Source: Arion vulgaris (taxonomy: Eukaryota > Mollusca > Gastropoda > Stylommatophora > Arionidae). From it: a stretch of 64,000 nt of DNA. The DNA lies in contig CM036768.1 of assembly GCA_020796225.1 (NCBI GenBank), positions 36,484,289-36,548,288 on the forward strand. The letters are read 5' to 3'. Each line of letters begins with the position of its first letter. The stretch's first letter is position 1. The position numbers were made by a program, and so were the translations under genes. Of the stretch, positions 9,641 to 20,079 are shown in pieces. The notes beneath the pieces were generated by a model. That model did not search any database and was not told the DNA's origin. It saw nothing but the letters and a program-made list of their open reading frames with translations.

Positions 9641-10290
9641 ATTTAGTTTATGTTTAGTCTCGTTTAATTTTAGGATAGTTTAACTTAAGTTGTAGTGTAA
9701 GTTTAGTTATAGTATAAGTTTAATTACGTTTAAGTAAGTTAAGTTTATCTGTAGTACTAGTACTATTGTAAACTTTAGTTTTGCTTGACATTAGTTTCAG
9801 TTTAGGTTTAGGTTACTTTTGCCTTCATTTAGCTTTAGTTTAGTTTTAGGTAAGTTTAGTTTTAAGTAAGTTTAGTTAAACGTTAGTTTAGTTTAACTTT
9901 AGCTTATATTTAAATGTTGTTTTAGGGTAGTTGTAAGGTGAGGTGAATTTAGTTTTTAGATTTAGTTGTAGTGAGTTTAGTTTTAGATTTAGTTGTAGTG
10001 AGAGTTTAGTTGTAGTGTGAGTTTAGTTTTAAATTTAGTTGTGAGAGTTTAGTTGTAGTGAGTTGAGTTTTAGATTTAGTTGTGAGAGTTTAGTTGTAGT
10101 GAGAGTTTAGTTTTAGATTTAGTTGTAGTGAGAGTTTAGTTGTAGTGAGTTTAGTTTTAGATTTAGTTGTAGTGAGAGTTTAGTTGTAGTGTGAGTTTAG
10201 TTGTAGTGAGAGTTTAGTTGTAGTGAGAGTTTAGTTGTAGTGAGAGTTTAGTTGTAGTGTGGGTTTAGTTTTAGATTTAGTTGTATTGTA
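9641..10290. repeat. TTTAG-rich minisatellite
   Basis: An irregular outer part of AGTTTAGTTTTA words merges into a regular array of GTTTAGTTGTAGTGAGA units from about 9960. It is not a telomere: the unit is neither 5-7 bp nor homogeneous. It ends at the family A SINE. Confidence 0.9.
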
Positions 10291-10299
10291 AGTTACATC

Positions 10300-10501
10300 C
10301 TTTTTTCCGATCCAGAAGCACTTGAGCTTTCAGCTCTTCGACTCGGTGCCATGGGCCTCGTAACCCTTCGGTTCGGTGCCACGAACACCGTAAATCTGGA
10401 GAACCTGTGGCTTTTCTATCAGCCCGCGGAATTGAGCCGCACTCACAGGGGGCTTGTCACCCGACGTCCAACGTGCTACGAACACGCTGGGTAAGCGGAC
10501 C
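10300..10501 (-). mobile_element. SINE family A (with TSD)
   Basis: Reverse copy beginning TTTTTTCCGATCCAGAAGC. The 9-bp duplication AGTTACATC lies at 10291-10299 and 10502-10510. Because the left TSD lies at the very end of the TTTAG array, the SINE inserted at the array boundary. Confidence 0.88.
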
Positions 10502-10511
10502 AGTTACATCA

Positions 10512-10643
10512 TTAACCCCCTTCGCTATTCTGAGCAGAAATACTGGCTCGTAATATTTGTTAACGTGACGCATAGCCTGTATACTTGCTATTGTAAAGTC
10601 CATGTGTCCGGAGCTAAAGTAAATTACGAAATGAAAGGGTTAA
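10512..10643. mobile_element. piggyBac-like MITE (TTAA-flanked)
   Basis: Bounded by TTAA at both ends (10512-10515 and 10640-10643) with short inverted termini CCC.TT and AAAGGG. No coding capacity. TTAA target sites are the hallmark of piggyBac elements, but the terminal match is short, so this is a moderate call. Confidence 0.5.
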
Positions 10644-10780
10644 TCCATCTTCTCCGTGGTCTTTCTATTCTCCTCTTTGCGGGATACATCCTTCCATAAT
10701 GGTCTTCTCCAACTCTTTCATGTTTCTTTATATGCCCAAAATATTTCAATTTTCTCATTTTTTGTACTGATCTGATAAAA
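10644..10780 (-). mobile_element. LINE C-terminal fragment
   Basis: Minus strand reads KMRKLKYFGHIKKHE and then RRIERPRRRWI. This matches the YFGHI..HE / RGRP.RRW pattern of the 24310-24700 and 25090-25360 fragments. Confidence 0.7.
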
Positions 10781-10782
10781 AT

Positions 10783-10981
10783 GCCCGCCTGCCCAGCGTG
10801 CTCGTAGCGCGTTGGACGACGGGTGACACGCCCTCTGTGAGTGCGGTTCAATTCCGCGGATTGACAGAAAAGCCACAGGTTCTCCAGATTTACGGTGTTC
10901 GTGGCACCGAACTGAAGGGTTACGATGTTCATGGCACCGAACCGAAGTGCTGAAAGCTCAAGTACTTCTGGATCGGAAAAA
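10783..10981 (+). mobile_element. SINE family A
   Basis: Plus copy with GCCCGCCTGCCCAGCGTGCT and the GGATCGGAAAAA tail. Flanks carry an imperfect repeat (ACTGATCTGATA before and ACTGATGATA after). Confidence 0.85.
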
Positions 10982-11084
10982 CTGATGATACAAAAATAAC
11001 AACAAACTATGTTAGCAACAATTAGCACACTTTTGACCAGGCTTAACTAAATGTGCTTACTTGAGGAGATCCTGAGACAAGCTG

Positions 11085-11340
11085 AAGTGAGCCGATATCA
11101 TCAATGCGGTACGCTCTCACTTATGTGATACAGGCAAGTCTCAGACACTGGAACGAGTGCGGGAATTAGGAATTACGTTTGGACATGCCAGACAGTGTCG
11201 TCTTCGTGGTAGAAAAAGATATATTAATCCACTTCTCATGGGTACGATGAGCAAGTGGACTTTGGGATGGCTGCTGCAGCGGAGGACAGAGGGCGAACGG
11301 GAATGCCCAATGGGACATGACGTCAATCGCATAACATAAC
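11085..11340 (+). mobile_element. LINE C-terminal fragment (ECPMGHD type)
   Basis: Frame reads VRELGITFGHARQCRLRGRK, then KWTLGWLLQRRTEGERECPM.HD. The same zinc-knuckle-like tail occurs at 20080-20500 (plus) and 29345-29810 (minus, where it follows an RNase H remnant), so the parent LINE carries RNase H. It ends in an (ATAAC)n tract at 11330-11365. Confidence 0.8.
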
Positions 11341-11379
11341 ATAACATAGCATAACATAACATACCATAAATGAGCTTAC

Positions 11380-11438
11380 CTGTGGAGGTAGTCCATCTCT
11401 GGTATAGACAGACCTGGAATACATTTCACTCCCTTTAT
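11380..11438 (-). CDS. TCF3/4/12: E-protein exon 5
   Basis: Minus-strand exon of 59 bases entered in phase 1, left in phase 0. Acceptor GTTTTTCCACAG, donor CCACAG/gtaagc. It encodes DKGSEMYSRSVYTRDGLPPQ. Vertebrate TCF12 and TCF4 have an S-E-R-G-S-(F/Y)...Y-(S/G)-R-(D/E)...L..Q block at this point, so the family assignment is good. The (ATAAC)n tail of a LINE fragment lies only about 15 bases beyond the donor. Confidence 0.88.
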
Positions 11439-11483
11439 CTGTGGAAAAACAAACTTTAGTTGGCTTCAAAATGTTGATAAGTG

Positions 11484-11830
11484 TCAAGTCTTAGATGCTT
11501 CTTCTTCTTCGTCCCTAGCGAGGCATAGGTCCACAACCAAGTTTTTCCACATCCTCCTGTCCAAGACCATATTTCCCATATCTTTTCCATCTTTCCATAT
11601 TTTCTTACATTCTGTTTCCTTCAACACCCTCCTCCAGATGTTCCTGGGTCTTCCATTATCTCTAATACCATGCGGGTTACATATGAGGGTCTGTCTCGTG
11701 ATACTGTCAGGAGGTCTCCTCAGTGTGTGTGTCCTATTCATCACCTCCTTCTGCCACTTATATCTTATTCCACCTGACGTTGTTTTTGCTCTATCCTATA
11801 GTTTTTTGTTTGTGATCCTGTCATACCATC
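11484..11830 (-). mobile_element. LINE C-terminal fragment (MNRTHTLRRP type)
   Basis: Minus strand frame has the pattern TLRRPPDSITRQTL, GRPRNIWRRVLKE, then MWKNLVVDLCLARDEEEE. A degenerate upstream part reads YDRITNKKL. RNA-directed polymerase C-terminus without catalytic motifs. Confidence 0.8.
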
Positions 11831-11834
11831 GATC

Positions 11835-12125
11835 CTGGCAAGAAAATGTATCAAATTTTATAAAAAAGCGCCGCTGGAACTACATCGGCCACACACTTAG
11901 AATGGATGAGAAGAAGACTCCCTTACCAATCCCTCATATGGACACCAGAGGAAAAAGAAAACGAGGAAGACCAAGAGAGACTCTGTAGAACCATCACCAG
12001 AAGGCTCAACGATGGCCTATAACATTAAAGACCTAAAACAGATAGCAACGAACCGCGAGACATGGAGAACTATGACCTCTGCCCCATGCGCCGCCCACAG
12101 GCCCAAGAGGAAAGACTAACTAACT
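11835..12125 (+). mobile_element. LINE C-terminal fragment (RRWNYIGHTLRMD type)
   Basis: Plus frame reads KKRRWNYIGHTLRMD, then MDTRGKRKRGRPRETL, then a frameshift, and WRTMTSAPCAAHRPKRKD at the end, followed by a TAACTAACTAAC-type tail. Homologues lie at 33185-33475 (plus, deletion-rich) and 42160-42560 (minus). Confidence 0.85.
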
Positions 12126-12600
12126 AACATACCATCGCAGATGGAGTATCCTTCACATGCATCTATTGATGAATCATACTGTCTATTTATTTCTTGTCAT
12201 GCTAATAGCAAGTAATGGTTAGTCACTAAATGTTTTGTTATTGTACGCCTACTATGAATTCATGACGCCTAATATAGCATCTCTTACTGATTTTTGAGTG
12301 AATGCTTTCTTTCCTTATCACAAGAGTTCAGTGCCGTGGGTATATTTTTTCAGTATGATGCAAGTCTTCGAAATGCCGCCCCTGTAAATGTTTTAATGTT
12401 TTTTAAATAACCTTCAATTGTAATTTTGATTTTGCTGCTTATGCCGCCCCTGTTGATTCCACCCCCGTTGATGCCGCCCCTGTTTGTGCCGCTTGGTGCA
12501 GCGCCTCTCTTCATCATAGCACCGCACGGCCCTGCCAGAGTTCCTCACCATTTAGGCGAGTCATACTCCGACTTTAGAGGTACTTGCAATTTAAATCTAA
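12126..12600. mobile_element. decayed repeat region with family E-like pieces
   Basis: Contains TTTTTGAGTGAATGCTTTC and TTTAGGCGAGTCATACTCCG, reminiscent of family E, and a local repeat of TGCCGCCCCTGTT words at 12435-12495. No gene signal. Confidence 0.4.
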
Positions 12601-12649
12601 GTAAAGGATCAAAGTGTCCTGTGGTCTAACAGTGTAGGCAATTTTTTTT

Positions 12650-12785
12650 CAAAATTCACGCATAGTGAACAGGTATGACAGACACTACTATCACGAACAG
12701 TGAACAAGTATACACACACACAGTGAACAAGTGTACACGCACAGTGAACACGTGTACACATAGTGAACAAGTATACACGTGTCAG
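12650..12785. repeat. short minisatellite (GTGAACA.GT unit)
   Basis: About six irregular copies of CAGTGAACAAGTATACACAC. It lies some 60 bases past the exon 4 donor on the sense strand. Confidence 0.8.
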
Positions 12786-12843
12786 TAATAGAAACAGCAA
12801 TAATAGTGAAGACAAGCTTTGAGAGAGATGTGATTCCAATTAC

Positions 12844-12922
12844 CTTCTGTAGGCCCGGGACCAAGAAAATGTTCCATATGTTCTGCTCCGTTTCCATTGT
12901 ACTGTCCTCGGTGATCATCATA
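12844..12922 (-). CDS. TCF3/4/12: E-protein exon 4
   Basis: Minus-strand exon of 79 bases, entered in phase 0 and left in phase 1. Acceptor TATTGACAG, donor AGAAG/gtaatt. It encodes YDDHRGQYNGNGAEHMEHF and LGPGPTE plus one base. This position in TCF4/TCF12 holds the weakly conserved segment with Y.DH (TCF4 TPYDHMTSRDLGSH, TCF12 HYSDHLNDS). The Y-D-D-H start is therefore consistent, though the exon would not be diagnostic alone. Phase agreement with both neighbours is the main support. Confidence 0.83.
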
Positions 12923-12924
12923 CT

Positions 12925-13975
12925 GTCAATAAGATAAGAGATGTGTGGGTGTGTGGATTAATAGAAGAGATGTGTGGGTTAATAGAAGAGATGTGTTTGT
13001 GTGTGGATTAATAGAAAAGATGTCTGGGTGTGTGGATTAATAGAAGAAATGTGTGGACGTGTGAATTCTTTCTCTCTCTATCTCGTTCTCTCTCTCTCTC
13101 GCGATCACCGCTTAGACAGATGTGCCAGATTTCCCCATAAATTCTGCTGTTGTTTTAGACTCGTCCTCCTACAACTTCTCATTTAGCTTGATATTTTCCG
13201 GTCAGGTTTCGTTCCTTAGGCCTGCTAGCAGTGGGCAGTTTTGCAGTAGGTGCTCTGTCGTCATGCCCGCCTTCTCGCAGTGGCACAGGCTAGTTGTGCA
13301 CATTTTTAAATTTGTTGTAAAGGTGGGACCGGAGTCTGTTATGGCCGGTACGGAGACGGAATATGACAACTTGTTTGCTACGGGACAGACCAAAGTACCA
13401 ATCTTTGGCGCAGTGTTGAGAGTGGTCTTGCGACCAATTCTATCTATATTGCCATCCGATGGTTGTCTTAGCTCGTGGATAAATAGAAGAGACGTGTGGA
13501 TGTGTGGATTAATAGAAGAGACGTGTGGATGTGTGGATTAATAGAAGAGACGTGTCGATGTGTGGATTAATAGAAGAGACGTGTCGATGTGTGGATAAAT
13601 AGAAGAGACGTGTCGATGTGTGGATTAATAGAAGAGACGTGTCGATGTGTGGATTAATAGAGAGTGATGTGTGGATTAAAGAGAATGTGATGTGTGGATT
13701 AATAGAAGAGATGTGTGATGTGATTAATAGAAGAGATGGATGTGTGGAGTAAATAGAAGAGATGTGTGGATGTGTGGATTAATAGAAGAGATGTGGATGT
13801 TAATAGAAGTGATGTGTGGATGTGTGGATTAATAGAAGAGATGTGTGGATGTGTGGATTAATAGAAGAGACGTGTGGATGTGTGGATAAATAGAAGAGAT
13901 ACGTGGAGTTGTGGATTAATAGAGAGATTGTGTGGATGTGTGGATTAATGAGAGATGGGGATTGTGGATTAATAA
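12925..13975. repeat. 27-bp minisatellite, interrupted by a LINE tail
   Basis: Tandem units of GATGTGTGGATTAATAGAAGA with GATGTGTG spacers run on both sides of an inserted LINE fragment (13065-13475). Units after 13660 carry many small deletions. The array starts about 10 bases before the exon 4 acceptor in genomic terms, so on the sense strand it occupies the end of intron 3. Confidence 0.9.
13065..13475 (-). mobile_element. LINE 3' fragment with CHCEKAGMTTEH motif
   Basis: Minus strand reads MVCPVANKLSYSVSV, KMCTTSLCHCEKAGMTTEHL and LLQNCPLLAGLRNET. The C.C....(T/A)EH.L..C pattern is the zinc-binding tail typical of RNase-H-bearing non-LTR elements. Related copies are at 28570-29030 and 46010-46440. 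A (TC)n tract and CGCGATCACCGCTTAGAC mark its 3' end. Confidence 0.8.
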
Positions 13976-13989
13976 ATAATTAGTGACGG

Positions 13990-14235
13990 CAATTGAGCAG
14001 GTGAAGTGTGGATGGAGGTGAGTGTTTAGTGCGTGAGGTGCTAGGTGAGTGTAGGCTAGTGTGAGTGCTTTAGCGTAGTGCTTGTGCTTAGTGGGAAGTA
14101 TGAGTGTTTAGTGCGAGAGTGTGAGTGCTTAGTGCGTGAGTGCTTAGTGCGTGAGTGCTTATGTGATGCGTGAGTGCTTTAGTGCGTGAGTGTGAGTGTT
14201 TAGTGCGAGAGCATGAGTGCTTAGTGCGCGAGTGT
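13990..14235. repeat. GTGAGTGCTTAGTGC minisatellite
   Basis: Irregular 14-16 bp units of GTGAGTGCTTAGTGC with many length variants. It abuts the next array at 14255. Confidence 0.85.
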
Positions 14236-14254
14236 GCGCTGGTTAATTGATACC

Positions 14255-14553
14255 TCAGTACCGCTAAGTGAGTCAGTAGCGCTAAGTAAGTCAGTACCGC
14301 TAAGTGAGTCAGTAGCGCTAAGTGAGTCAGTACCGCTAAGTAAGTCAGTACCGCTAAGTGAGTCAGTAGCGCTAAGTGAGTCAGTAGCGCTAAGTGAGTC
14401 AGTATCACTAAGTGAGTCAGTAGCGCTAAGTGAGTCAGTATCACTAAGTGAGTCAGTAGCGCTAAGTGAGTCAGTACCACTAAGTGAGTAAGTACCACTA
14501 AGTGAGTCAGTAGCGCTAAGTGAGTCAGTAGCGCTAAGTGAGTCAGTTACTGA
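14255..14553. repeat. 18-bp minisatellite
   Basis: About 16 copies of CTAAGTGAGTCAGTAGCG alternating with CAGTACCG and CAGTATCA variants. The unit length is divisible by three, so both strands show a monotonous open frame (ALSESV on plus, LTHLAL on minus) that is not a gene. Confidence 0.92.
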
Positions 14554-14559
14554 ATGATT

Positions 14560-14650
14560 TAGCGAGTTCTTCTGTTTATTTCTATCCGCTCCTTCTGGAG
14601 CATAGGGGTGAACGGTTGTTCTACTCTTTCCCTAAACTTTTGCTGATTTC
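14560..14650 (-). mobile_element. small LINE 3' fragment
   Basis: Plus strand has TCCGCTCC.TCTGGAGCATAG followed by ACGGTTGTTC.ACTCTT. This matches the reverse of the STRSGDE-type tail seen at 38250 and 55815. Confidence 0.5.
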
Positions 14651-14769
14651 TTTATGACTTCTCATGATATTCCGGCATCCGTCAGTTCCGGAAGAAAACT
14701 TTGTCTTCATGTCTGTTTATGGTGTCCTCTGTCAAGTCACTCTGTCTACAATTTTCTCTCTCTCCTCTC

Positions 14770-14990
14770 TATCTATCTATCTATCTACCACTCCTATCGT
14801 TTCCTTCGATTTTACCGGTTGTCACAATGTGTTCTAAACCTCCCCTAATTATCACGTGTCCGACATATGGTGACTGCCTCTTTCTTATATTGATAATGGG
14901 TTCTATATGTATCCTGACCTCATTAAATGCATCCACATTCGTCATTTTAGCAGTAAAATCAGTATTAAATATTTTTAAAATAAACAAAAT
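14770..14990 (-). mobile_element. LINE C-terminal fragment (GLEHIVTTGK type)
   Basis: Minus strand reads TDFTAKMTNVDAFNEV, then SPYVGHVIIRGGLEHIVTTG. Same family as 8880-9318. It lies only about 35 bases beyond the exon 3 donor. Confidence 0.75.
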
Positions 14991-15024
14991 GTAAAAATAA
15001 AATAATTTTAAACAAAGAACTTAC

Positions 15025-15077
15025 TCTACTATCAAATCCTGGTGGTTGACCGCTCCAAGAATTGGGTTCAGTCATGC
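15025..15077 (-). CDS. TCF3/4/12: E-protein exon 3
   Basis: Minus-strand exon of 53 bases entered in phase 1, left in phase 0. Acceptor AATTCATTCAG, donor AGTAGA/gtaagt. It encodes GMTEPNSWSGQPPGFDSR (the first Gly is shared with exon 2). The SW.(G/S)GQP..(Y/F)DSR pattern matches the TSWGTSGQPSPSYDSSR segment of TCF12 closely. After MFSPPV this is the second strongest family marker. Confidence 0.9.
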
Positions 15078-15170
15078 CTGAATGAATTAACAAGTTAATA
15101 TATGCATAAATGGATACGCTAAGATTATAATATGCATCGTTAATTGTAAGACAAGAATACGGGGTTGTAA

Positions 15171-15389
15171 CCCTTTAGCTGCTAAGGACATATAAATACG
15201 TTTTCCCCAATCACTTCTAAAGACGCATTAACACGTCAGTTATTATCTCTCCTCTTTGGACTAAAGACGTGTTAACACGTTATACATTGCTACTGTCACT
15301 GCTATAGGCGTACATTCACGTTTGTGACCTAGAAACAAAGAGTAGCTATTTTTAGCTCAACCTTCAGAAAGTATGTAGCAGCGAAAGGG
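15171..15389. mobile_element. piggyBac-like MITE
   Basis: Imperfect inverted termini CCCTTTAGCTGCTA and TAGCAGCGAAAGGG, flanked by GTAA on the left and TTAA on the right. The left site is one base from TTAA. The body contains repeated ACGTGTTAACACGT-like palindromes (around 15230 and 15270). No coding capacity. Confidence 0.6.
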
Positions 15390-15404
15390 TTAAGACTCCC
15401 AGGT

Positions 15405-15608
15405 GCCCGCCTGCCCAGCGTGTTCGTAGCGCGTTGGACTACAGGTGACAAGTCCTCTGTAAGTGCGGGTTCAACTCGGCGGACTGGCAGAAAAACTACA
15501 GGTTTCCCAGATTTACGGTGTTTGTGGCACCGAGCCGAAGGGTTACGATGTCCATGACACCGAGCCTAAGAGCTTTCAACTCAAGTGAGCTTTCACCCCA
15601 AAAGGTAA
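15405..15608 (+). mobile_element. SINE family A
   Basis: Plus copy with GCCCGCCTGCCCAGCGTG, B box GGTTCAACTC and a diverged tail. It abuts the piggyBac-like element at 15171-15389. Confidence 0.82.
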
Positions 15609-15766
15609 AAAAGTAACCTGGGCGTGGGTGCCAGTAATTATACACTGCTACAGAAACATAGACAGGTCAAAAATGTAAATTGTTAACGATGATTCGGATG
15701 CTATGACAGTAGGATCGAAGTGAGTGGATATATTTTGTCTAGCTTATGTCTCCTTGGGCACAACTA

Positions 15767-15870
15767 CTGATGATGATGATGATGATGATGATGATGTTGA
15801 TGATGATGATGATGATGATGTTGATGATGATGATGATGATGTGATGATGATGATGATGATGATGATGATG

Positions 15871-15946
<76 letters not shown>

Positions 15947-15951
15947 GATTT

Positions 15952-15990
<39 letters not shown>
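15767..15990. repeat. (GAT)n microsatellite
   Basis: Long GATGAT run with occasional GTT, GTGAT and ATTGATTTAT interruptions. A GAT-type tail at the end of LINE fragments elsewhere (24340, 25370, 40320) suggests this could mark an old LINE 3' end. Confidence 0.95.
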
Positions 15991-15992
<2 letters not shown>

Positions 15993-16169
15993 AACTTAGA
16001 AATATGTCGAGGTATGGTAAGTTAGCAAAATGTTGAGTTATGTAAACTTAAAAAAACTGAAGACCACGTGTGAAATGAAATCCTTAAGGAAGGCAGTGGG
16101 AGTCACCAGGAAAGATAGACTACGAAATGAGGACATCAGAAGTAGAGTTTGCATAACTTCATCCACCGA

Positions 16170-16460
16170 ATATATCGAATGACAACAAATGCAATGGTTT
16201 GGACATTTAATAAGAATGAAATACAACCAACCTCCAATAACAGCATACAATAAAAAGAGATCGGGTACTGGAGCTAAGGGAAGACCAAGAAAAGGATGGA
16301 TAGACAATTTCAAGACCACACTACATAAACACGGATATAACACAACAAGGGCGACTCATCTAGCCCTAGAACGCAAATTAAAGCTCCCATCCCTACGCTT
16401 AACGGCAAGAGTGGACAGCCAACTACATCTTCCACCTGGGAATAGACATTAGACAATAGA
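16170..16460 (+). mobile_element. LINE C-terminal fragment (LPSLRLTARVD type)
   Basis: Reads MQWFGHLIRMKYNQPP, then GTGAKGRPRKGWIDNFK, RATHLALERKLKLPSLRL, ending LHLPPGNRH. Best preserved member of this 3'-end family in the window. No catalytic domain. Confidence 0.85.
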
Positions 16461-16669
16461 CAATAAAAGAACTGAAGAAGAAGAACTGAAGAAAAAAGGG
16501 CGTCTGGCCGAATGGAATAAAAGGCGGCTCCCATGCGGGAGACCCGTCCACCGTAAGACAAATAGCTTTCTCCGTCGGGGCATAAAGAAAATTCTAACCT
16601 GAACAGCTTACTGAACACTGCCCTAAAAGCGGTATTATGAAGTAGTTAAGATTATCCGGAATTATGTGG

Positions 16670-18255
16670 GAGTATGAAGAAACATTTGACGGAGAACGGG
16701 AGGCGAGAGAGTGGAGACACAAAGAGAGAGCCCGAGATTGAGTACAATAATGAGAAAGTGAGAGAGAAGAAAAGTAAGAGTGAGGGAAGTAGTGAAAGTA
16801 CGAGTGAGAGTAATAGTGAAGAAGAAGAAGAAGAACTGATAGCGGATTGGTAGAAGTACTTGAGATTACTTAGGAGCACGAAGAGTGTACGGAAGCGAGT
16901 GAGAGAGAGAAAGAAAGAAAGAAAGAAAGAGATGATAGAAAGCAGTTAAATTAGGGCAATAGAGAGAGTGAGAGGAAGAAATGAAATGAGGAAGCCCATG
17001 AGTGAAAGAGCATGCACTTGAGAGAAGTGTGAGTAAGAGATGGGGAGATTAAAATCAACTAATATATATTGATAGTACAGAGAGTTGAAGTAATTGGAAG
17101 TGAGAGAAAGAGTGAGGGAAAGTGAGAGAAAGAATGAGAGAAAGAGTGAAAGAGTGAGAGAAAGAGTGAAAGAAATAGTGAGAGAAAGAGTGAGAGAAAG
17201 AGGAAAGAAATAGTGAAGAGAGGAAAGAAAGAGTGAGAATGAAAGAGATTGAAGAGTGAGGAAAAGTGAGAGAAAGAGATTGGAAATATGAGAAAGATGA
17301 GAGAAAGAGTAGAGAAAAGTGAGAGAAAGAGTGAGGGAAAAATGAGAGAAATATGAGAGAAAGAGTGGGAGAGAAAAAGTGAGAGAAAGAGTGAGAGAAA
17401 AGAGGAGAGAAATGATGAGAGAAAGAGTGAGAGAAAGAGTGAGAGAAAGAGTGAGAGAAAGAGTGAGAGAAAGAGTGAGAGAAAGAATGAGAGAAATAAT
17501 GAGAGAAAGAATGAGAGAAAGAGTGAGAGAAAGAATGAGAAAAGAAGAAATGAGAGAAAATGAATGAGAGAAAGAATGAGAGAAAGAGTGAGAGAAAGAA
17601 TAAAAGAAAGAATGAGAAAGAGAGAGAGAAAGAATGAGAGAAAGAGAGAGAGAAAGAGTGAGAGAAAGAATGAGAGAAAGAATGAGAGAAAGAATGAGAG
17701 AAAGAATGAGAGAATGAGAGAAAGAATGAGAGAAAGAATGAGAGAAAGAGTGAGAGAAAGAATGAGAGAGATGAGAGAAAGAAGAGAGAAAGAATGAGAG
17801 AAAGAATAGAGAAGAAGAGAGAAAGATGAGAGAAAGAATGAGAGAAAGAATGAGAGAAAGAATGAGAGAAAGAATGAAAGAAATAATGAGAGAAAGAATG
17901 AAGAAAAGAGTGAGAGAAAGAATGAAGAGAAAAATGAGAGAAATAATGAGAGAAAGAGTGAGAGAAATAATGAGAGAAAGAGAGAGAGAAAGAATGAGAG
18001 AAAGAATGAGAGAAAGAATGAGAGAAAGAATGAGAGAAAGAATGAAAGAAAGAATGAGAGAAAGAATGAAAGAATGAGAGAAAGAATGAGAGAAAGAATG
18101 AGAGAAAGAATGAGAGAATGAAAGAAAGAGTGAGAGAAAGAGTGAGAGAAAGAATGAGAGAAAGAATGAAAGAATGAGAGAAAGAATGAGAGAAAGAATG
18201 AGAGAAAGAATGAGAGAAAGAATGAGAGAAAGAATAGAGAAATAATGAGAAATAA
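16670..18255. repeat. large polypurine minisatellite (GAGAGAAAGAAT unit)
   Basis: About 1.2 kb of regular 12-bp units (GAGAGAAAGAAT and GAGAGAAAGAGT) preceded by a less regular purine tract. Both strands show long open frames (over 400 codons, Phe/Ser/Leu-rich or Arg/Glu-rich) purely from the stop-free unit. It lies inside intron 2. Confidence 0.95.
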
Positions 18256-18890
18256 TGAAATAGTGAGGAATATTCCAACGTAATTAACAACACTGTTCAC
18301 GGAAACATGGAAGGCAAGCAACCCCCCACAGAGATCAAATGGGAAATATTCTAGAGTCCCACAGGAACAACTTGTCACCCGTTACTTAATCCAATTAAAA
18401 TGGCGGTGAGTAAAATGAGAGCAGAATGAATCCAATGTCCCATAGGAATGTCTCGTTCCATCTCTCTCCTACGTGAGTCCATCCTCCTTTCTTCCTAATC
18501 ATTATCTGACTTCTCAGAAACACTCTTTGTTTGTGCCAAGTGGTTTGCCTTTTCTTGGTTTAAAAGCGAATTCAATGTACCGACGTTGTTATGTTACAGT
18601 ATTTTCAGAGAACTTCTAAGATATTCCTGGACTATGGAGTTCCTCTTTATGCAGTGTTAAGCAATTTGTCTTTGCGAGAAGGACAGAAGCAATGGACCCG
18701 TTGATTAATCTTCCGGTCAAATTCATTTTCTCAGAGACTTGGATATTTAGCCTGAGCTATGGAGTTCCTATTTGTTTGATTGATCTGCGCTAAGTAAGTA
18801 AATGTCATCTGTTTGACTGGAGAAGACAACATGTCATATGTGAGTAAACCCTTTGAATGAGTTAACCCTTCGCTTTAAAACATTCATGAT
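18256..18890. other. no recognised feature
   Basis: Unique-looking intronic sequence. I found no plausible exon for the minus-strand gene. Confidence 0.4.
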
Positions 18891-18904
18891 TTATCTCCAA
18901 GAAA

Positions 18905-19038
18905 TGATTGATATTCATTGATCGCCTGCTAAGAAGATACAACTATTGTTGATTGATTGATCTGCGCTAAGAAGATACAACTATTGTTGATTGATTGATC
19001 TGCGCTAAGAAGATACAGCTATTGTTGATTGATTGATT
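18905..19038. repeat. about 47-bp tandem repeat
   Basis: Three copies of GATTGATCTGCGCTAAGAAG followed by ATACAACTATTGTTGATT. It is adjacent to a family C SINE. Confidence 0.85.
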
Positions 19039-19052
19039 GATAGGACCATCAT

Positions 19053-19306
19053 CTTCTTCTTCTTCTGTACGTTCGTTCTTTACGACCAATTTGAATCACT
19101 CTTTGTGATATGTTTAATCTTTGCCAAGAACGTGTATACGTTGCACATTGGTTTGTAGGCCCCTAAACGCATAGACTTCTACATGTTTAGGACATGTGCA
19201 TCCGATTTCAGCCAAACCTCCTTAATCGCCTCTTACGACATGCGTGGCAGGTAACAGTGGTTCTATTCTTTACACCCCAAATTTGGGCCCCGGTAACCAC
19301 TCGGGC
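19053..19306 (-). mobile_element. SINE-like element, family C (with TSD)
   Basis: Reverse full-length copy. The 14-bp duplication GATAGGACCATCAT lies at 19039-19052 and 19307-19320, the longest clean TSD in the window. Confidence 0.92.
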
Positions 19307-19320
19307 GATAGGACCATCAT

Positions 19321-19640
19321 GATTGCACTTGGTGAGTAACCATGTATGCTCCGATCTCTTTCTTACACATGAAGATCTCAGCTGCATGCACAAAACCGTA
19401 GCACCGGCGAAGGGTTCCGATGTAATTTAGAAGATATATTGTAGGAATTTTATTTTAAATCGTTTTTTTATGAAGTTTGCTAGGCAGCGACTTTCCAGCC
19501 TGTTCGCTTCGATTTTGAACTGTCAATGGTTCTTTTACGTGCTCAACTTGAACATGGGACCTACGTTTTATCGTCCGTCTCCGATAGGAGTTGGAACTAG
19601 ATCAGGGTCTCTGGAAAAATATCCCGATGGCTCCCGAGGA
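19321..19640 (+). mobile_element. unclassified dispersed repeat (family H)
   Basis: Landmarks GCGACTTTCCAGCCTGTTCG, ACTGTCAATGGTTCTTTTAC and TTGAACATGGGACCTACG recur near 25740-25860 (plus) and 44430-44700 (minus). Partial matches lie near 28510-28600 and 59440-59660. No ORF. Probably a decayed retroelement; class unknown. Confidence 0.5.
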
Positions 19641-19689
19641 GCGAACAGGTTACCTTTGGACGATGGACGAGAACTTAACATCTACGTTA

Positions 19690-20045
19690 CATAGACTACT
19701 ACCTTGGACATGACAGAGTAACGAGCGTGTCGACTTTCTTCATAGACTACACACCTGGAGCGATGCGAACGGAGTAACGAGCGTGTCGACTTTCTTACAT
19801 AGACTACACACCTGGACATGCAGAGTAACGAGCGTGTCGACTTTCTTCATAGACTACACACCTGACTGCAGGTAACAGCGTGTCGACTTTCTTGCATAGA
19901 CTACACACCTGGACATGCAGAGTAACGAGCGTGTCGACTTTCTTGCATAGACTACACACCTGGACATGCAGGTAACGAGCGTGTCGACTTTCTGCATGAC
20001 TACACACCTGACAGCAGAGTAACGAGCGTGTCGACTTTCTTGACT
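19690..20045. repeat. about 52-bp minisatellite
   Basis: Seven copies of AGTAACGAGCGTGTCGACTT, TCTTACATAGACTACACACC and TGGACATGC. Several units have single-base losses (for example GCATGACTACACACCTGACAG), which suggests base-calling noise in the source assembly or decay. Confidence 0.9.
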
Positions 20046-20079
20046 AAACAATGACCCGACAGAAGCGGGCAGAAGTATG

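Noticed and set aside
9641..10290. Telomere-like TTTAG tract
   Set aside because: Unit is about 17 bases and variable, inside a gene intron; not a simple 5-7 bp telomeric repeat.
14088..14498. Leu/Thr/His repeat frame (minus) and Ser/Glu/Val repeat frame (plus)
   Set aside because: Artefacts of the 18-bp minisatellite at 14255-14553.
17055..18378. Minus-strand frames of 412 and 439 codons and Arg/Glu-rich plus frames
   Set aside because: Product of the GAGAGAAAGAAT array; both strands and several frames are open at once.
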